Part shown: positions 1 to 11,060 of the stretch, in pieces
How positions within the stretch are numbered: the first letter of the stretch is position 1
How the letters are laid out: every line of letters begins with the position of its first letter
The notes under the pieces: model-generated
The model's input: the letters and a program-made list of their open reading frames with translations, nothing else
Told to the model about the DNA's origin: nothing
The model's database searches: none
Translations under genes and position numbers: made by a program
From: Sympetrum striolatum
Taxonomy: Eukaryota; Arthropoda; Insecta; Odonata; Libellulidae
Direction: 5' to 3'
Length of the DNA stretch: 64,000 nt
NCBI GenBank assembly: GCA_947579665.1
Contig: OX388349.1
Span: 67,832,841-67,896,840, forward strand

Positions 1-201
1 ACGACCACTAGTTTTTAAGTTAGAGCGCCCACTAGCACACACACACAGACACAGACACACACACACATACACACAGACATCATTCCGAAAATGGTCAAAA
101 TGTGTTCTAGGGACCCCAAAACGTGTATTTCCGTTGAAATCTCGAAGTCGAATTTTTTCATGAAAACAATACTTTCTCCATACTTCGTATATGGAGAAAG
201 T
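1..201 (-). repeat. Truncated copy (C) of the hairpin/microsatellite repeat family
   Basis: This is the reverse complement of the left part of the copies at 43449-44461 and 48410-49436. It ends at 201 in the family's terminal hairpin (ACTTTCTCCATA with TATGGAGAAAGT, about 169-201). Moving left come the conserved block around 90-165 and an (AC)n microsatellite (about 35-75), then GAGCGCCCAC, the start of the 317 bp unit, before the window ends. The open frame through the block is a by-product of DNA conservation, not a gene. See the two full copies for structure. Confidence 0.8.
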
Positions 202-628
202 AAAAAAGGAAAAGACGCAGATGGTCAAGCGTTCTGTTTACTTTTATTGTTGTATCCCTGCCTTAAATGCAAAAATAAAAGATAAATTTTCATTCAAACA
301 TGCACATGGAAAAGTGTGAAGTGCAGAAATTCTGCTGACAGTGTTTAATATTAATTTATTTTAATAATAAGATAGCTGCAACAATCTCTAATATAAATAG
401 CAAAACAAATGAAACTGTTTAGTAAGTAAATTTCCTTTCTGTAGTTGAGATTGAGATTTTCCTCACTGTAGGTACTATTCTTCTAAATTTAATGGCAGAA
501 GGAAAATAAAAATGTCTGTAAAATTATGTCAATGAGCATAAGAATTCACAGTCATCGAAAAAAAAAAGTGATCGCTACAGGTAAAGAATTTGATTATAAT
601 TTTAAAAAGTCTATGCATAATTACTTAC
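202..628. other. Intron sequence of the ABHD10-like gene
   Basis: AT-rich sequence between the repeat copy and exon 4 of the ABHD10-like gene. By position it belongs to the intron after exon 4. I looked for the final exon (Asp and His of the triad) on the minus strand here and did not find it. Confidence 0.5.
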
Positions 629-790
629 CAGAACACCATGTATAAGTCGTATGGGCATACTTAGCGGAATGGGATTAAGTAAATCAATGCGCTGGTTTTT
701 GGATTGCTCCATAAAATCCCTACGTAAAAATATCTCACCATAGGGACTAGGCAGAATCAAGACATCACCTCTATCAAGAACCTTTCTTTG
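629..790 (-). CDS. ABHD10: ABHD10-like exon 4
   Basis: Exactly 54 codons in phase 0 between acceptor CATTTTAG and donor GTAAGT. It encodes LPSPYGEIFLRRDFMEQS and NPIPLSMPIRLIHG, the cap-to-core segment that precedes the catalytic Asp in ABHD10. The catalytic acid itself is not in this exon. Confidence 0.88.
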
Positions 791-3700
791 CTAAAATGAA
801 AGAAACAATAGGCAGGTAACATGTGAGGATAATCAAACCAATACCTTTTTTTCCTTGAATAAATATTATTTTCTCTTCTATAATATAGAGCTTTTGTGGA
901 GAATTAAGTTATCTTAAAGAGGCAAAATCTTTGAATCAAATATAATACTGACCGCACGTGATAAAATATTGTAAATCTGAACATATTTCTTTTCAAAAAA
1001 GTTAAGTGCTGGTGCAATAAGTATCATGCCCTGAATCCTCTGTGGTATTTCCATTGCTACCAATATTGACATCTGGAAAGTAGAAATAAAAGCATGAGAT
1101 TCTTACTCCTAAAATAAAGAAATCTTTCTTCAAGGTTCTCAAGAATGTAATCAAAGGTAGGGTAGATTTAGATCTAGGGATGACAGAATTTTTATATTGA
1201 TTTATACATAATGGATCAATTATGTGAAACTTGGTTTCAAGGAATGAGAGTAAAAGCTGTGAGATTAATGTTCCAAAATTCCTGCTGAATACTTTCATGC
1301 CTACAGCTGTCTGAGGTCCTTTCTGCCAGTAAGAAGTTTATATATTCCTAATTGAACTTCATCGATACTAGCTAATGAAAAAGATTGACATTTTAATAAA
1401 AAAGGTTAAGAGAGAGGAAAAAATTGCCAACAGCAATATCTTTGTATTGTAACAATAATAATTTATTAAGTAGTTCAATCAATATTGGTAAATTAACTTC
1501 TTGCAACCAAAAACTGAGGATTTCATTGCAATGTATGGTAGGATAGTAATTGAATGTTTGTTGAATAATTACATATTTTTCAACTTACATGTCAAAACTC
1601 AGATGTACAGAGAGATAAATAGTAAGGAAGGTCCTCATATTCAAAGAAAAGGCCAAGGATGATATATTTTAATTAAAAGAATACAACTCAAACACACATA
1701 AAATACCCAACAAAACAAAGGATGTTTATGTTCTTCATGACATGCATAAATCTGTAGGATGATATCCACAAAAATTTCCCAAATTTAACTAACAGAAGAA
1801 TATTGTTCTGAAATCAAATAACTCACACTATGAAAGACCAATTCTAGTGAATAACAAGAAATAAATAAATAAATAAAACAATTTAGCTGAAATTAAAAAA
1901 ACCACACTAATATTGAAACACTCATATTCCAATACAACAAAAATACTTGGTTAAATATCTCTAACCATTTCTCTTAAAAACTGCCCCATGTAAGGATAGA
2001 TGTCAGCAGATATCAGTTCCTTTAACATTTTTTTCATAGATTTTAAAGTGAATCAGCAACATTAAAGTCCATTACATTGTATTTAGTAAAAAATAGCTTT
2101 TAAAGTTAAAGCAAATTAAAATGACGAGAAGACTTTAATAATAAATTCAGCTAAATAATTTATGAATGAAAGGACTTGAAATTAATGCCTACTTCCTCTT
2201 CTTTACATTGGTTTTCTTTTCATAAGTTTGGTTTAATAGCAGCAAATTTAACTAGAAGTATACATTCTTGACTGAGATACCAGGGCAAAGTTTTCTGATA
2301 TATAATCTGGAATTCATACAAAGCTATCCATTAGTCAGATAATTCACTGAGAATTTACGACAATACAATCTTGAATTTCACTTACTGCAGTTAATAATGA
2401 AGGCTTATGAGGGAAACTAATGAGTTAAATATTTCCACATGCTGCAAAAATAACCTCAAGCTAGATCACTAGTATGCAGTTCTACAATTTGATGACTGAA
2501 ATTACAACTCACTAACTAAAATTTTTAGTTACGTTATCTAACTAGATACTCAGTGGAGACATTCATCAAAACAAACTGATAATTCTGCGTTTTTATGAAT
2601 AACCTACTACACAATCATTACATGGAAACATGCTAAGATCACAACTTAGTCTCTTAGTAACGTATTAGCAAAATGAGCCTGACATTCATGTATAATTTCA
2701 TCTTTTGCCCACAAAATGTCTCATTACTCAGACTTAGTTATTTAAATAATAAGCTATTTGAATATCATTAAATTAAAGGCTTCCACTTTCATCTTAATTT
2801 CCTTAGTAAGTTCATTGCAGGTTCTGGAGAATTACTACTTAATCAGTGGCACATTTAAAGTCTTTTTTTAAAGGCATTTCTTCTCAACTCAACTGTCATT
2901 GCTAACTATGATCTCCAAGGATGTTTTAATCATGCTCCAGCAAAATTAAAAAGTGCATAGCTAGCTTATTCAAACGATGTCATAACACAGAAAGAAAAAA
3001 AACATTTATTCTTGCCAAATAATCACCAATTTTCTCTCAGAAGAAAATATTGATCTTCTGTATATAGGATACCCACATCCACAATTTACCATTGACATTT
3101 ACAGTGAATAATCTAGACCAAATAGACCTCATAACATAACTGATGATGCAATACTTGTATATGATATGACTTCAAACATAAACAACCTCGGGAGTTACCA
3201 TGGTGGATTGCACGAATAGCTAAAATAGAAAATGACAAAAATATCATCAAATTCATACTTTCCATATCCATTAAATCAAATTTGACGAAGTAAATACACT
3301 ATTCAGCTATTTTAGGACTAAATCACCATCATCAGAGCCCAGGATAAATGCCATTTAATTGTTCTATTAACTACTAGAAGTTATAAAAAAATAATCTCAC
3401 TCAAAATAATTAACCATTACTATACATGTTTTGAATGAGGATAAAGATAATAATCTTTAGTACCTCTTTCAGTTACAATTATAGTTATTACAGTTATATA
3501 AATTGCAACTGTGATTAACATAAGTTTACGTTACATTACTATATTCAACATTAGCTGTCATATTTTGGAATAAATAAATTACCTACCTACGGTATCGGTA
3601 AAGATGTTTTTAATCAACAATGATAAATAATTACAATAGCTTACGTAAACTATCATAAGATAATAAGGTCCGTCTTGTTTATGTTCTAATGTTAGATACA

Positions 3701-4384
3701 AGGGAAACAGAATAAATTACATCTTTTGTTCAATACTTTCGGTTCCTTAAAATAGATCATTCTTATTTAATTTATATGCCACACTCATCTCCTTTTCAAG
3801 AAGTTATATAACGTGAACAGGTTGTCCTTGTACCTACCCATCCGCCCATGCTAGATCCAACAAGCAAAACTGGACCCTCTGTAAGACTATTTACCACACT
3901 TTTCAAGTCTTCCATCCACATTGACAGAAGAATTTTCTCCATGTTTCCCGGTGACTCACCTACACCTTCATAGTCAAACCTTCAAGATCACAAAAACCGT
4001 TCCTTTAGAAATTACAGTCATATCATTTGGTCCATGGTTAGTTTATAAATACGGCAGTCATTACCTCACAAATGGCAAGCTATTTTCCGAGCAAAATTCA
4101 TGCAATATACTAGCTTTCTTGCCGTTCATGTTAGACATAAACCCAGGAGCAAAGACAATAGTCGGAGATCCATTTCCATTCAGCTTCCTGTAAGCTACCT
4201 GCCGACCTCCAGAAAGATTTAAAAATTGAGTGCCCATGGAACTCATGTTCCTAGTTCCTAAAAACAATCTTTTGGAGGAAGGATATAATAAATTAAGTTT
4301 ATTCGATGACACAGCGAAGGGTAATGGTCTATATAGACTCATCTTCCCAAAGGGGGTAAAAGATTTATAGATAAGCTTCATCAT
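629..4384 (-). CDS. ABHD10: ABHD10-like mitochondrial alpha/beta hydrolase (spliced, 3' incomplete)
   Basis: Four exons read on the minus strand: 4384-4065, 3979-3838, 1072-953 and 790-629. All introns are GT-AG, and the joined frame is open for 248 residues. The product has a basic, Ser-rich N-terminus (about residues 1-50) that would suit mitochondrial import. It then shows the family landmarks GGRQVAYRKL, FAPGFMSNMNG (oxyanion region), RFDYEGVGES, GSSMGGW with the nucleophile at about Ser150, LIAPALNFFEK, and PIRLIHG near the end of exon 4. This order and spacing match ABHD10, an acyl-protein thioesterase and acyl-glucuronide esterase of mitochondria. The next residues in the family carry the catalytic Asp and then the His, so at least one further exon lies left of position 1. 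The start is ATG at 4384, the first Met after an in-frame TGA, with a second ATG immediately following. No frameshift or stop is seen, so the gene looks functional. Confidence 0.9.
953..1072 (-). CDS. ABHD10: ABHD10-like exon 3
   Basis: Exactly 40 codons in phase 0, starting MSILVAME directly after the acceptor TTTCCAG. The peptide IQGMILIAPALNFFEK corresponds to the strand after the nucleophile in the ABHD10 family. The donor is GTCAGT, a permissible but not perfect site. A longer antisense-looking open frame over the same bases (1002-1298) is a shadow in another frame. Confidence 0.85.
1073..3837. other. Intron 2 of the ABHD10-like gene
   Basis: A 2.77 kb AT-rich intron. I see no transposon protein, terminal repeat pair or other gene in it. 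Confidence 0.7.
3838..3979 (-). CDS. ABHD10: ABHD10-like exon 2 (nucleophile elbow)
   Basis: The exon has 142 bases. The first base completes an Arg codon from exon 1, followed by 47 codons. It encodes FDYEGVGES and the nucleophile elbow VGSSMGGW. The acceptor is ...TTGAAG and the donor GTAGGT. Intron 1 is only 85 bp. Confidence 0.9.
4065..4384 (-). CDS. ABHD10: ABHD10-like exon 1
   Basis: Carries 106 codons plus two bases, ending TTT GTG AG before the donor GTAATG. It encodes the presumed targeting peptide and the first strands, including the PGFMSNMNG loop. An in-frame stop lies just upstream of the ATG, so no upstream coding exon is needed, but a 5' untranslated exon cannot be excluded. 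Confidence 0.88.
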
Positions 4385-4640
4385 GATCACAATGGAAAGA
4401 GTAATTCAATGACCTTTTTCTAAACGATAACTTAAAAATAACTCAGCACACGCCGTGCATGATAACAAAAAAACCGGTGTTTCAGCAACACCAAAGAAGA
4501 TTACGTAGAGAATATCTTCTGTTAGTTCGCACCGGCACCGCTCTAGCGCTTGCATTTGTAAACATTCGACTTTGAACACCTATGAATCAGCTGTTGTCAG
4601 CTGCGTGTTGAGAAAAATAAGCGAAATAAGTTTAACCTGT
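4385..4640 (-). promoter_or_regulatory. Putative promoter / 5' UTR region of the ABHD10-like gene
   Basis: Sequence directly upstream of the ATG. The stretch 4525-4610 is richer in G+C than its surroundings and holds CACCGGCACCGCTCTAGCGC. The palindromic word CAGCTG occurs at about 4589 and a related CAGCTGCG at about 4598. No TATA box is obvious. A GTAAGA donor-like site at about 4642 on the plus strand would allow a divergent non-coding first exon, but nothing confirms it. Assignment is by position only. Confidence 0.3.
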
Positions 4641-5496
4641 ATGTAAGATGGGATTGAGCGAATAATCATTTGTTTTGCTAAAAGAGATATTTTTTCCTAG
4701 TATACTAACAATTCGTGTGTAATATCAGCCATAACTTTACTGAGGATTTCGAAATCTTGTATGAAGAATTATATTTTAGGATTTATGATAGAATTTTTAG
4801 AAAATAATCTTCTCTTATTACGCATCTTCGATAATATTGCTATTACACGTAGAAATAAAAGCCAAGGTACCATTAAAATTCACTTAAGCATACACGTATC
4901 TTCCTTTTATCTTGCATACAATATATCCAATCTTCATTCTCTTCTCCACTCTGTACAGATTAACTTGCTTAATTGAAGGTGGAGTTAGAGATATTAGAGT
5001 TGCTATTTTGAAATACTCTTAATAGTCTCCAAGCAAGTTTATCATTAAGCCTCTTAATTAATGTAGGTTGCGGTTTACGTCTGAGGATATCCCACTTCGT
5101 TACGTTAAGTATAGTATTTTTACTCAATGAAATTCTACATAGTGTAATCGCCTAAATAATTGGTAGATAGTCTTTGCTTCTCCATGGGTTATATTTAAAT
5201 TATGAGCGTATTTCACGTTTTAGAAAGAAAAGAAGTTAGAAACCTTTCATACCTACTAACAATAAGAGGAAGAGAAATGAGCTTTGCAGTCTAGCAGTAA
5301 TATGACGTCGGCTGTTCTGAAAGCAACAAACTCTCTCTACCTTCTTACATGCAGATCAAAAATGACGAGTGCAAGGCATGTGCATAAAATTTGTAATATC
5401 GATTATAGTTGTTAGTATTACTGGGAAAGCATTAGGCAGTGACCTAACAACCAGAAATCAGCTGTATATAATAGCTGATAGAAAAGCTGTCTCCAT
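4641..5496. other. Intergenic sequence, nothing recognised
   Basis: AT-rich, with only short open frames of unrecognisable sequence. No paired terminal repeats were found. Confidence 0.5.
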
Positions 5497-5645
5497 TCAG
5501 GGCGTCAATTTTGTAATAATTCCATTACGAACGGAATGGAATTTCCGAAATTCCGCCACCAGGCAATATTCCGAATGGGATGGAGTTTGTGGAATTTTAC
5601 GAATTTGTAAGCGATTTCCGCGTACGAGCGGGAGGAGGGATATCG
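5497..5645 (+). repeat. GGAATT/CCGCC-rich repeat, copy 1
   Basis: It begins GGGCGTCAATTTTGTAATAA and is followed by many GGAATT, AATTCC and CCGCC words. The same opening appears in reverse complement at about 9772-9796, next to a second GGAATT-rich block (8888-9016). The two copies are therefore in inverted orientation. The class is unknown; short palindromic words suggest a non-autonomous DNA element. Confidence 0.45.
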
Positions 5646-5649
5646 CTTA

Positions 5650-7292
5650 GTTTCTCCAGTTTTTCCACTTCGCTGTCTTGCTTGACTAATTTCTCATCCA
5701 TGCGCATGCACATTGACGAGAATTGGTAGTCTGCTAGCTCTTAGTTCGTTTATTTTGATTTCTTTAACATCGTAATATAGTCGAGGGGAGACAATGACAG
5801 CTAATAATTTCATGCAGGATTATTCATAAATGCACATAGAAGCAATTTAGCGTATAACCAGTGAATGGGTTGCACTTCAATAATTTATGGCGATGATTGA
5901 ATCTTTCATGTGCGATTGTATATATGGATATTTTCCATGTTTCATGCACAAGAAAAGGCATTATTGGGTGAACTTGAGTACCATGATAATTGTTGGTAAT
6001 ATTGTGAAATGAGGAGGGTATACTTCCCTTTATAATGACAAAATACTTTCGGAGACTGAATGAATATAGTTTCAAAGTGTAGCCCATGTTGCACTTTCGA
6101 TAACATGTCGTTTTTGGAGTTACTTTGTTCGTATTTTGACAAAGACATAGCAAGAAACTTATAGAAAGTCTATAACGCATTACATCCAGTTATTGTGTAG
6201 TCAATAGCTATACTTCATTCATTGCAAAATGAGAGACTTATCGGTTAAATTTTTCATTTTGCAGGGCAAAATACAGCTTTTCCATCTTTTTTATGAATGA
6301 GCAGACTGCAATATTGTTTTAGTTATTTGTGTAATTTATGAATATTGTAGAGTAATTTTGCGAATGCGGAAATAGATGTATTTACTTTATTGTAAACATG
6401 TTTACTATATGTTTATTAAGGATAGCTCTTAGCAGATAGTTTGATTCTGCAACCAATTATTATGTTACTGTTTCATCTTGCAGAACTTACTTTGGTGGAT
6501 TTTAGTATTGTAGCATGGCATTAAATACATCAATTCATCACCTATGCACCATAAAGAAGTTTCATGTACCCTTAACCGATAACGCAATAGATGCGAATTT
6601 GCAGTCAATGCAAGGCGGGTTCTCCAATTTAGTGTGAATTTCTGTATCAGTTTGGTATAGTTTATAACATGGCAGCGTAAGTATTGATGAAAAAGTATTG
6701 AAAATAACGAGTTATGTAGTATTCAGCGGGTGGATCTCTTTACATGATGTAATTAGATCGTTTGGTCCCTTGCATCGTTAAGTAAACCTTTCATCAAGAA
6801 TGTTTATTATGTTATTTGTTTTTATTTAATGGGCATATTTTTAGTAATAGAATAATTGTGTATTTGAAATGTATTGTAGATTATGAATTTAGTCCCAACC
6901 GTTGGATTTCTAATACGATTAATATGTGTTCTTTGTATTTGCAATTGAAACTTCTCTTTGAGGTTTATTTCTCTTCCTTTATATAACTATTTCGTCGGAA
7001 AGCCTTGGAAATTATAAAAGATGCCATTTCCTCCTACTACAATGTAATTTGAATATATCTAAGTCGTAATTTCGAGATTTATAAACAATCCTATAACTTT
7101 TCCCCACAAATTTATTTGGAAACCACACAGGGCATTTCATTCATTCGATTATGAAAGTTCTCTTTTTGTTCATTGAGTCATCCAGTTTCTTTTGGTATGA
7201 TGTTAAAGTTAAAATTGCTAAAACTTATTGGTTAGGGTATACACAAAAATAGGCAGCACATCTTCTTTGAGGGCTTGTTAGCATTGGATGAC
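5650..7292. other. Intergenic sequence, nothing recognised
   Basis: AT-rich sequence without a recognisable protein or a terminal repeat pair. Short acceptor-like TTGCAG sites occur at about 6265 and 6483 but lead into no plausible exon. Confidence 0.5.
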
Positions 7293-7295
7293 TTA

Positions 7296-8687
7296 AGGTA
7301 GCGGTTCGGGCTGCGACAGAGACAGGAGACCGAGACAGGCTACAGATCTAGGAGACCGAGACTATTACTTGACCAATGCTTTCGAACGTGTGCCAGTTCG
7401 CGAGCGAGACCGAGGCAGGAGATAGCGTGGCGAGACAGATGACCGGGAGACCGATGCCGTCCGGGACAAGTAGTGTCTCGTGTCTCGCTCGAGAGAACGT
7501 TCAAGATGACGTAATTTCCTGATGAAGAAACGGATATTTTGATATGATTCGACAACATCCGGTGCTCTTCAATTCTCAGCTTGACTCATATAGAGATGAA
7601 AATTTGAAAGAGATATATATATATATATGTTGTAATATATAGAGATAATACACAGAGTTATCAAGATTTGATTGAGTAAGTCGAACGTTTTGGAACAAAA
7701 TGTAGTTTGAGCAATGTGTAACACGAAGCAATTTTGTTATTTTTGCTTTTCTCAACGTTTTATAGGTGAATAAGGAGGTGTCTGTTTCTGCCTCTAGCAT
7801 GGTTCATTGCTGTGTATCAAAACAGCTGCCCCCTCAAAATGCTCCGAAACTAGAATGTATGCATCTTCCTTAATTTTATTATTTCATTCATTATCTAAAC
7901 TCTATGAATCAGAACGAACGTCGGTGTTTAGCCACGGCGTTTTAATGAACATTTAATTGTGTTCTCAGCTGCACCTGCAGGTCTTGCATGCTTATAAGTT
8001 CTCGTATTCGTCATTTTGACAACTTCTACTGCATTGAGCCCCAATTATGAATTAGATCAATCATTTGCACAAGCGGAAAATCTCTAATTACCCAGGAAAG
8101 GTATTATGATGTATTATAGAGAAGCTTTATTTCATTGCGGTAAACGATTATTAAGGAATTTTTATGCTATACTGAGAATTGATCAACTAAAGACTGGAAC
8201 AGATTAATGAATTAGAATATTCATAAAATTAACATTAGAAAAATTATCGAGGTTTTACTTCAGTTTGCGGGAGGTTGGTAGATGTTTCGTTTTCTGCATC
8301 GATGAAGCAGACGACACCGGCATCCGAACAGTTCACATTGCAGGCATGTTTTATTTTCCATGATGAAAGGAATCAAGAGGACTTTGAGAAAAAAATCCAG
8401 CATGATCGTTAAGTAAAAGGTTCGTTTAAACTAGCTGAGTCCATTTCATAGGTGAGACAAGCTCCTGAGTACCGTATGAGAGGAAAATAAAACCCCAAAA
8501 ATACATGTAGTTCAAGGGGAGCCGGCGAAAAGTTCAATCCAGTTCGCTCAGGGATTGCGTTATTCACTTTTCCGACGTCAGTCTCGGTGCACAGTAGACC
8601 ACCGGAGACTGAGACATGTGTCTCGGTCTGTCTATCTCTGTAGCCTGTCTCGGTCTCCTGTCTCTGTCGCAGCCCGAACCGCTACCT
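7296..8687. mobile_element. 1392 bp DNA transposon with 51 bp perfect TIRs and TTA target duplication (PIF/Harbinger-like)
   Basis: The first 51 bases (AGGTAGCGGTTCGGG...) are an exact reverse complement of the last 51. TTA at 7293-7295 is repeated at 8688-8690, the 3 bp duplication typical of PIF/Harbinger elements. Inside the TIRs, subterminal arrays of GAGACCGAGAC-type words on the left (about 7316-7490) and GTCTCGGTCTC on the right (about 8583-8667) could be transposase binding sites. They make the ends far more GC-rich than the AT-rich core. No transposase is readable. A frame from ATG at 7799 starts MVHCCV and stops after 24 codons; it could be the start of a lost zinc-finger (THAP-like) exon, but that is a guess. 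The perfect TIRs suggest a fairly recent insertion. Confidence 0.75.
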
Positions 8688-8887
8688 TTATAGTGTAATT
8701 CATTAATTGAAGTGACATATTCTAGTAATTTGATAAGTCACGGGTTTTTGTTTGCTATTTTAAATATAACGTATATCTAATGAATAACTGCAATAATAAA
8801 TCAGTCAGGTAACTATTATTCTTAGAATCCAACCCTTTCAACTCTCTCTCTCCACACCTGCATGATTTTTGTTTACTAAAAATTCCG

Positions 8888-9016
8888 CCTTGGAATTCCA
8901 CCTACTTTTTGTAGGCGGAAGAAATTTTACCCGCCTGCGGAATTTAATTCCGGCGGAAACCGGAATTATGGGTTAAAAAATCGTTCCAGCAATTCCACTC
9001 GGAGAAAGCGCCATGA
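8888..9016 (-). repeat. GGAATT/CCGCC-rich repeat, copy 2 (inner part)
   Basis: Dense AATTCC, CCGCC and GGCGG words with nested hairpins, for example CCGCCTTGGAATTCCACC and the later CCGGCGGAAACCGG. Its outer end (about 9766-9796) is separated from it by the LINE at 9017-9765. It is the inverted partner of the copy at 5497-5645. Confidence 0.4.
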
Positions 9017-9765
9017 TAATAATAATAATAATAATAATAAATTTATTGTTCCAAGGACATACAAAATATGTATAGGAAAGGTCACTATCATTAATTGCAT
9101 TGCAATTAATTAAAACTATGTATAAACTGATCACTAAGTACATTACAAATCATACATCTTATCACAATAATCACATATACATTACATACATTATTCTTTA
9201 AAAAATATTAATGACAAGAAAGGTATTCATCAATGCTGTAGAACATTTTCTCAAGTAAAAAAGATTTAAGTTTGAGTTTAAAGGAAGATAAGGACATAAT
9301 ATTCTTTATGTCATCAGGAATTTTGTTATACAATATAAGGCCCAAATGACTTGGTCCAAGAGAGGAAGAGGCAGTGCGTACATATGGTACATGTAGATTT
9401 TGGCAGTAGCGAGTATTATGATAATGAACATCAGCGTTAGTTATATAATGTTTTAAATTATTTCTTATATAAACTACTATGATGAATATAAAAACACAAG
9501 GAAGGGGCAACAGTCTGAAATGTTTGAAGAGGGGAAGGCTTGGAGCATCAAGTCTAGAATTAGCAATTAATCTTAAAACTTTTTTTTGTAGTTTGAAAAT
9601 TTTTATGGCATGGAAAGAGGAACCCCAGAAAATTACACTATAGACAACATGAGTGTAAAATAAACCATAATAAATAGATAATAGAACTTCAGTTGACACA
9701 GTGAAACGAATGCTGCGAATTAGAAAACATGATGACGTATAATTCCGAAGAATACTGAATTCCAT
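9017..9765 (-). mobile_element. 5'-truncated LINE (non-LTR retrotransposon) 3' end
   Basis: A minus-strand open frame of 185 codons (9765-9208) ends near the element's 3' end. It contains LLSIYYGLFYTHVVYSVIFWG, LQKKVLRLIAN, and a C-terminal RTASSSLGPSHLGLILYNKI then SFKLKLKSFLLEK. This is the region after the reverse transcriptase domain in Jockey/CR1-type LINEs. The RT catalytic motifs are absent because the copy is truncated. A trinucleotide tail (TTA/AAT repeats, 9016-9042) marks the 3' end. It interrupts the GGAATT-rich repeat. The open frame has no stop, so the insertion may be relatively young. I did not identify a target site duplication. Confidence 0.75.
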
Positions 9766-9796
9766 TTGGGTCGGAATTATTACAAAATTGACGCCC
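9766..9796 (-). repeat. GGAATT/CCGCC-rich repeat, copy 2 (outer end)
   Basis: On the minus strand this reads GGGCGTCAATTTTGTAATAA then TTCCG, matching the first bases of the copy at 5497. It shows that the LINE at 9017-9765 landed inside this repeat. Confidence 0.5.
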
Positions 9797-10049
9797 AGAT
9801 GATGATTTATTCTTAAGAAGATGATTTCACCATTTTGAAGATTTGGTTAACTTAGACATTATTCTTACTTATTAACAAGAAATATGGATGTAATACTTGA
9901 GATAAACATGATATCAAGCACTTAGGAATTCATATACACATAGTTATTGCAATGTAAAATGTATAAAACGTGGTTATGGCTGTGCTTGCAATAAGTGACT
10001 ATAAATAAAGGATGCAGAAGTATACTCAGATAATTAATAGCAAATCATT

Positions 10050-10858
10050 CATGACTGTTCTACCTATCGGTAGGTTGATGAACAATCAAAAATCCCTATC
10101 AAGTGCCATCTCCTTCATTTCCCTATAGTTAACCCCACCCCTTATGTCATCCAACATCTTCTGTCTCTGTCTTCTCCTCTGCTTTTTCCCCTGAATCCTA
10201 CCCACAATTAGAACCTTTACCAATCCCTCTCCCCTCAATATTTGACCCACCCATTTCTTCTGACGATTCTTAATTATGTCAATTTAAGCCTTCTCCTCCC
10301 CAACCATCTCTAACACCTCCATGTTTGTTTTCCTATCAACCCAACTAACGTTTTCCATTCTACGCCATACCCACATCTCAAAGACCTTCAAACATTCAAC
10401 TTTCTTCCTTTCTTAAAGTCCACATTTTGCACACATAGAGTAACACACTCCAGACCAGGGATTTCACCAAAGTTTTCCTGATTCCTTTGTCAAGACCTTA
10501 AGGTCTTGACAGGGAACTGATGACTAAATTTTGACATCAATTCCCTTCGCTTCATAAAGGCTTCCTTGGCCAAGGCTATTCTTTTACAAACCTCAACTTA
10601 ACATCTTCCATCCCTAGAGAAAGTACTTCCCAAGTAAGAAAATTTATCCACCTGCTCTAGTTTTTCCCCATCCACCCTAATAGTTAACTTAGCTTTCTTC
10701 CCTTTAGTGAACCTCAAAACTTTAGTTTTACTTGAGTTAATTTTCATACCAAACTCCCTTGCTTTATTGTTAAGAGCATTTACTAATGTTTGCAAACCAT
10801 TTACAGAATCACACACAATAGCTTTATCATCTGCATACCTTACATACTTCCCCACCAA
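10050..10858 (-). pseudogene. LINE reverse transcriptase remnant (YADD) with 3' end
   Basis: On the minus strand, 10858-10598 reads VRYADDKAIVCDS, the RT active-site box, then KINSSKTKVLRF and FSYLGSTFSRDG, standard RT thumb landmarks. After frameshifts the frame resumes as IIKNRQKKWVGQILRGEGL, GRIQGKKQRRRQRQKMLDD and DRDF (about 10290-10090), the usual C-terminus of this LINE type. The 3' flank has a small stem-loop CTACCGATAGGTAG-like structure (10058-10080). It is 5' truncated and broken by frameshifts. A further copy of its 3' end lies at 27240-27500. Confidence 0.75.
10489..10510. repeat. 22 bp perfect palindrome
   Basis: GTCAAGACCTT is followed immediately by its reverse complement. 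It lies inside the LINE remnant, in the stretch where the frame is broken, and may mark a small inverted duplication. Confidence 0.7.
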
Positions 10859-11060
10859 CCTTTACTACCTTATCTATTTCTTCCCAAGCCTCTTTCACCA
10901 TTCCCTCTGAATTTATATTAAAAAGGCCCGGGACAGGTTTAAGTGGAGACGGTTGTGGTGTGAGGGACCTGCCGACATGGCAGAACACCAGAAGATGAAG
11001 AGATAGAATACCCTTGTCTCCCCAATTCAGACCAATCCGATTTCCCATCAGCTATCCTTA
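10859..11060 (-). pseudogene. Probable upstream continuation of the LINE remnant
   Basis: The minus-strand open frame 11048-10827 overlaps the YADD frame and contains KEAWEEIDKVVKVGG. I cannot align it confidently to the palm domain of RT. It may be rearranged LINE sequence or flank. Confidence 0.3.

Noticed and set aside
1002..1298. 98-codon minus-strand open frame
   Set aside because: It is in a different frame from ABHD10-like exon 3, which it overlaps; the exon frame carries the family similarity.
3921..4193. 90-codon plus-strand open frame
   Set aside because: Antisense shadow of ABHD10-like exons 1 and 2.
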